Of a stretch of 64,000 nucleotides of DNA, positions 60,799 through 64,000 are shown piece by piece; within the stretch, counting starts at the first letter, position 1; every line of letters starts with the position of its first letter. The notes beneath the pieces were generated by a model. The model ran no database searches and was not told the origin of the DNA. It saw only the letters and a program-made list of their open reading frames with translations. The position numbers and the translations under genes were made by a program. Origin of the DNA: Candidatus Lachnoclostridium avicola. Its GTDB lineage: Bacteria; Bacillota; Clostridia; Lachnospirales; Lachnospiraceae. The stretch is from the NCBI GenBank assembly GCA_019114465.1, contig DXFM01000007.1, forward strand, positions 1-64,000, written 5' to 3'.

Positions 60799-61281
60799 AT
60801 GAGAGAAAAGATTTTAGCCATTATGGAAAAGAACAGCCGGATCGATCTGAAGGACCTGGCCATACTTTTGGGAGAGAGCGAGGCGGCCATCGCCAATGAG
60901 ATCGCGGAGATGGAGAAGGAAAAGGTGATCTGCGGCTATCACACTCTGATCGACTGGGATAAAACCGGTGAAGAGAAGGTGACGGCTCTGATCGAGGTGA
61001 AGGTGACCCCCCAGAGAGATATGGGATTTGACAAGATCGCCGAGCGGATCTACCAGTACAACGAGGTGGAGGCGGTGTATCTCATGTCCGGCTCCTTCGA
61101 TTTTACCATTATCCTGGAAGGAAAGACCATGAGACAGGTGGCTCTGTTTGTGTCAGAGAAGCTGTCCACCATCGATTCCGTGCTCAGCACTTCCACCCAT
61201 TTTATTCTGAAGAAGTACAAGGATCACGGAACCATTATGCAGAAAGAAGACAAGGATGAAAGGATGCTGATCAGTTTATGA
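60799..61281 (+). CDS. Lrp/AsnC family transcriptional regulator
   Basis: 160 residues. N-terminal HTH (NSRIDLKDLAILLGESEAAIANEIAEMEKEKVI) and C-terminal RAM/ligand domain (VTALIEVKVTPQRDMGFDKIAERI ... VYLMSGSFDFTIILEG). These proteins sense amino acids and often control the adjacent gene. GGAGGAG lies before ATG 60799. It overlaps the aminotransferase start by four bases, so it probably senses a substrate or product of that enzyme. Confidence 0.93.
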   Translation: MREKILAIMEKNSRIDLKDLAILLGESEAAIANEIAEMEKEKVICGYHTLIDWDKTGEEKVTALIEVKVTPQRDMGFDKIAERIYQYNEVEAVYLMSGSFDFTIILEGKTMRQVALFVSEKLSTIDSVLSTSTHFILKKYKDHGTIMQKEDKDERMLISL

Positions 61282-62456
61282 GAAATCCATTGGCAGAAAG
61301 AGTGATAAATATTCCGCCGTCCGGCATCCGGAAATTTTTCGATGTGGTCAACGAGATGGACGACGCCATTTCCCTGGGCGTGGGCGAGCCGGATTTTGAT
61401 ACCCCGTGGCATATACGGGAGGAGGGAATCTATTCCCTGGAGAAAGGGCGCACCTTTTACACCTCCAACGCTGGTCTGAAGGAGCTGAAGGTGGAAATCT
61501 GCAACTATCTGAAGAGACGGTACGATGTGCTCTATGATCCGGACGGAGAAGTGATGGTGACCGTGGGCGGCAGCGAGGCCATTGACATCGCCCTGCGGGC
61601 TATGCTGGAGCCGGGGGACGAGGTGCTGATTCCCCAGCCCAGCTATGTCTCCTACGTTCCCTGTACAGTTCTGGCCAACGGAACGCCGGTGATCATCGAG
61701 CTGGAGGAAAAAGACGAGTTCCGCCTGACGCCGGAGAAACTGCTGGAGAAGATCACGCCGAAGACAAAAATCTTGATCATGCCTTTCCCCAACAACCCCA
61801 CAGGAGCCATCATGGAGCGGGAAGATCTGGAAAAGATCGCAAAGATCGTGGAGGAGAAGGACCTTTTTGTGATCTCCGATGAGATTTACAGCGAGCTTAC
61901 ATACAAGGGACACCATGTGACCATCGCCTCCCTTCCCGGAATGAAGGAGAGAACGGTGCTGATCAACGGATTTTCCAAATCCTATGCCATGACCGGCTGG
62001 CGTCTGGGCTATGCGGCTGCGCCGAAGGAAATTCTGCGGCAGATGTTGAAGATCCATCAGTTTGCCATTATGTGCGCTCCTACCACCAGCCAGTACGCGG
62101 CAGTTTCCGCTCTGAGAAACGGGGACGGAGATGTGGAGACCATGAGAGAAGCGTACGCTCAGAGAAGGCGGTATCTGGTGCACGCCCTGCGGGAGATGGG
62201 ACTGGAGTGCTTTGAGCCTTACGGGGCATTTTATGTGTTTCCCAGCATTAAGAAGTTCGGAATGTCTTCCGATGAGTTTGCCACCAGGCTGCTGAGAGAG
62301 GAGAAGGTGGCGGTAGTTCCCGGCACCGCCTTCGGAGACTGCGGAGAGGGCTACCTCCGTCTCTCCTACGCCTACTCCCTGGAGAGCCTGAAGGTGGCTC
62401 TGGACCGGATCCGGAATTTTGTGGAGCGGCTGGAAAAGGAACAGGGGCTGAGGTAA
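61278..62456 (+). CDS. Class I/II pyridoxal-phosphate aminotransferase
   Basis: 392 residues, fold type I. PLP lysine about residue 234 in NGFSKSYAMTGWRLGY; NNPTGAI, SDEIYSELTY and the C-terminal RLSYAYS arginine are in place. The sequence class resembles AspC/PatA-type aminotransferases with N-terminal FFDVVNEMDDAISLGVGEPDF. The preferred amino acid is not predictable; the coupled Lrp gene suggests an amino-acid responsive role. Confidence 0.94.
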   Translation: MRNPLAERVINIPPSGIRKFFDVVNEMDDAISLGVGEPDFDTPWHIREEGIYSLEKGRTFYTSNAGLKELKVEICNYLKRRYDVLYDPDGEVMVTVGGSEAIDIALRAMLEPGDEVLIPQPSYVSYVPCTVLANGTPVIIELEEKDEFRLTPEKLLEKITPKTKILIMPFPNNPTGAIMEREDLEKIAKIVEEKDLFVISDEIYSELTYKGHHVTIASLPGMKERTVLINGFSKSYAMTGWRLGYAAAPKEILRQMLKIHQFAIMCAPTTSQYAAVSALRNGDGDVETMREAYAQRRRYLVHALREMGLECFEPYGAFYVFPSIKKFGMSSDEFATRLLREEKVAVVPGTAFGDCGEGYLRLSYAYSLESLKVALDRIRNFVERLEKEQGLR

Positions 62457-62462
62457 GGAATT

Positions 62463-62954
62463 ATGAATATTGTGCTCTATGAGCCGGAGATGCCGGCCAA
62501 CACCGGAAACATCGGCCGTACCTGTGTGGCCACCAACACAAGGCTTCATCTGATCGAGCCTCTGGGCTTCAAGCTGAACGAGAAGGCCATCCGCCGGGCC
62601 GGCCTGGACTACTGGCCGAAGCTGGATGTGACGGTGTACAGCGATTACCAGGAATTTCTGGAGAAGAATCCCAGGGCGAAAATTTACATGGCCACCACAA
62701 AGGCGCCTCAGGTCTATACGGATGTGTCCTACGAGCCGGACTGCTTTATCATGTTCGGACCGGAGAGCCGGGGGATTCCCGAGGAAATTCTTCTGGAAAA
62801 TCAGGAGACCTGCGTGCGGATCCCCATGTGGGGAGATATCCGGTCCCTGAATCTGTCCAATTCCGTGGCCATCGTCCTCTATGAGGCCCTGCGGCAGAAC
62901 GGGTTTGAACATATGCAGATGGAGGGAAAACTGACGAAGTACCAGTGGCGGTGA
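62463..62954 (+). CDS. trmL: tRNA (cytidine/uridine34-2'-O)-methyltransferase
   Basis: 163 residues. A SPOUT-class enzyme forming the trefoil-knot: MNIVLYEPEMPANTGNIGRTC, FGPESRGIPEE and IPMWGDIRSLNLSNSVAIVLYEALRQ. TrmL methylates the ribose at the wobble base of tRNA-Leu species. It starts 6 bases after the aminotransferase and is followed by a strong terminator. Confidence 0.95.
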   Translation: MNIVLYEPEMPANTGNIGRTCVATNTRLHLIEPLGFKLNEKAIRRAGLDYWPKLDVTVYSDYQEFLEKNPRAKIYMATTKAPQVYTDVSYEPDCFIMFGPESRGIPEEILLENQETCVRIPMWGDIRSLNLSNSVAIVLYEALRQNGFEHMQMEGKLTKYQWR

Positions 62955-62981
62955 TGGCTGATTAAAAAATAAGAAAACAGA

Positions 62982-63022
62982 AAAAAGCTTCTGAGTTCAT
63001 TCAAAGAATTCAGAGGCTTTTT
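62982..63022 (+). terminator. Rho-independent terminator after trmL
   Basis: AAAAAGCTTCTGAGTTC pairs with GAATTCAGAGGCTTTTT with two mismatches and ends in T5. From 63023 to 63102 only AT-rich sequence with a small TTACT/AGTAA hairpin is seen. Confidence 0.88.
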
Positions 63023-63102
63023 CTTACGTTGTAATGTAAAAAATTACTATTTAAGTAATAAATACTAAAAAATGAAATGAAAACCAAATAAAACTGGAAC
63101 TA

Positions 63103-63131
63103 TTTACAACTTCGTTGGAATGATATATGAT
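63103..63131 (+). promoter_or_regulatory. Promoter of the GH4 gene
   Basis: TTTACA (63103-63108) and TATGAT (63126-63131) with a 17-base spacer, about 80 bases before the ATG at 63213. No cre-like operator is obvious. Confidence 0.55.
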
Positions 63132-63212
63132 GGACACATCACAGAACAGGGCCCATAAAAAATGTGAAAAAGCAAAGTAAAACGGTAAAAGATGGAAAAA
63201 GAGGAGAATTGT

Positions 63213-64000
63213 ATGAAAACTTATAGTGTATGTATCGTTGGCGGCGGAAGTACTTATACTCTGGGATTCCTGAAATCCTTTGTACGGCTGAGAGAGGAAT
63301 TTCCGTTAAAGAAACTGGTGCTTTTTGACATTGACGGAAAACGTCAGGAACCTATTGGAAAATACGGTGAGATCCTGTTCAGAGAGAGATTTCCGGAGCT
63401 GGATTTCTCCTACACCACAGACATTAAGGAAGCCTACGAGGGGATGGATTTCGTATTTATGCAGATGAGAGCCGGCGGACTGGCCATGCGCCGTCAGGAC
63501 GAGCATATCCCCTTAAGCATGGGACTGATCGGACAGGAGACCTGCGGCGCCGGCGGTATGGCTTACGGACTTCGCTCCTGCGTGGATATGATCAAGGCAG
63601 TGCATGATATCCGCACCTATGCTCCGGATGCCTGGATCCTCAACTACTCCAACCCGGCGGCTATTGTGGCGGAGGCTCTGCGCAGAGAGTTCCCCGATGA
63701 TAAGAGGATCTTAAACATCTGCGATCAGCCGGAGAACGTGGTGCGTTCCGCCAGCCGCCTGCTGAGATGCGATTGGGAGGACCTGGATCCTGTATACTTT
63801 GGTCTGAACCACTATGGATGGTTTACACATATGTACAATGTGAAGACGGGAGAAGATCTGCTTCCGAAGATCCGGGAGCTGGTAAAGGAAAAAGGATTCC
63901 TTCCCCAGGATGCAGAGCAGAGAGATCAGTCCTGGCTGGACACCTACGGCATGGTGCAGACCATCATGGCAGACTTCCCGGACTATCTGCCCAACACCTA
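63213..64000 (+). CDS. Glycoside hydrolase family 4, 6-phospho-alpha-glucosidase-like (3' end outside window)
   Basis: At least 262 residues, open to the window edge. The NAD-binding loop VCIVGGGSTYTLGFLKSF, the RAGGLAMRRQDE segment, GQETCGAGGMAYGLRS and NYSNPAA with a following CDQPEN are diagnostic of GH4, which hydrolyses phospho-glucosides by an NAD+ and Mn2+-dependent redox mechanism. The Cys in GQETCGAGG is the metal ligand; NICDQP fits the alpha-glucoside (MalH/AglB-like) branch. GAGGAG precedes the ATG. A PTS permease is expected downstream. Confidence 0.93.
   Translation, partial: MKTYSVCIVGGGSTYTLGFLKSFVRLREEFPLKKLVLFDIDGKRQEPIGKYGEILFRERFPELDFSYTTDIKEAYEGMDFVFMQMRAGGLAMRRQDEHIPLSMGLIGQETCGAGGMAYGLRSCVDMIKAVHDIRTYAPDAWILNYSNPAAIVAEALRREFPDDKRILNICDQPENVVRSASRLLRCDWEDLDPVYFGLNHYGWFTHMYNVKTGEDLLPKIRELVKEKGFLPQDAEQRDQSWLDTYGMVQTIMADFPDYLPNT

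Noticed and set aside
61224-62912. 562-codon antisense frame across the Lrp, aminotransferase and trmL genes
   Set aside because: It spans three well-supported genes on the other strand; the translation lacks any domain.

Overview
The window looks like chromosome of a gut-type Lachnospiraceae (Clostridium cluster XIVa) bacterium. The evidence is the mix of families typical of that group (DUF5702, DUF6382-FHA, DUF4317, DUF4080 radical SAM, AsnA, Tad-type pilus genes, many choline-binding repeat proteins), strong AGGAGG ribosome sites and a moderately GC-rich backbone broken by AT-rich accessory stretches. This placement is inference; there is no rRNA or other phylogenetic marker here, and I saw no tRNA.

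Layout. 1-3.2 kb: end of a MATE exporter, a peroxiredoxin with a long leader, and an XRE regulator with a zinc ribbon. 3.2-15.2 kb: an IS200-like transposase gene (tnpA) split by an 11,589-bp integrated element. The element carries a TnpV protein, a type I restriction-modification system (small XRE regulator, hsdR, hsdM, hsdS), two unrecognised genes, a DUF6414-like gene, a palindrome-rich non-coding region and a large serine recombinase. Both ends show the core ATTTGC, and removing the element restores tnpA in frame. The recombinase gene runs into the right end; in the excised circle its frame continues into a double-HTH reading frame at the left end, so integration appears to clip about 164 residues from the recombinase. 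15.2-17.3 kb: an IS1182-type transposase fused to the tnpA remnant. 17.3-22.3 kb: the 3' half of a Tad/Flp pilus operon, beginning with a broken Flp1-like pilin.

22.4-25.1 kb: rhomboid protease, HIT protein, ECF sigma factor and murG. 25.2-28.1 kb: a DUF4367 protein and an AT-rich run of small accessory genes. 28.1-37.1 kb: a phosphocholine/choline-binding region with a GH25 muramidase, three choline-binding repeat proteins and a single protein joining a winged helix, a LicC-like cytidylyltransferase and a LicA-like choline kinase. It would make and attach phosphocholine and supply proteins that bind it. 37.2-38.5 kb: an Rpn-type nuclease with an internal start and a duplicated stand-alone copy of its C-terminal piece.

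38.7-64 kb is mostly housekeeping: MBL hydrolase, FeoB/FeoA on either side of a choline-binding M15 peptidase, SfsA, threonine synthase, TraX-like protein, TatD, RsmA, DUF2798, a two-domain PPK2, CwlD-type amidase, DUF4317 and AsnA. Next comes a long co-directional run (threonylcarbamoyl-AMP synthase, dCMP deaminase, B12-radical SAM, Nth, exonuclease, 33-aa membrane peptide, VanW, AIRS-like), then an Lrp regulator, aminotransferase and TrmL. The window ends inside a GH4 phospho-alpha-glucosidase.
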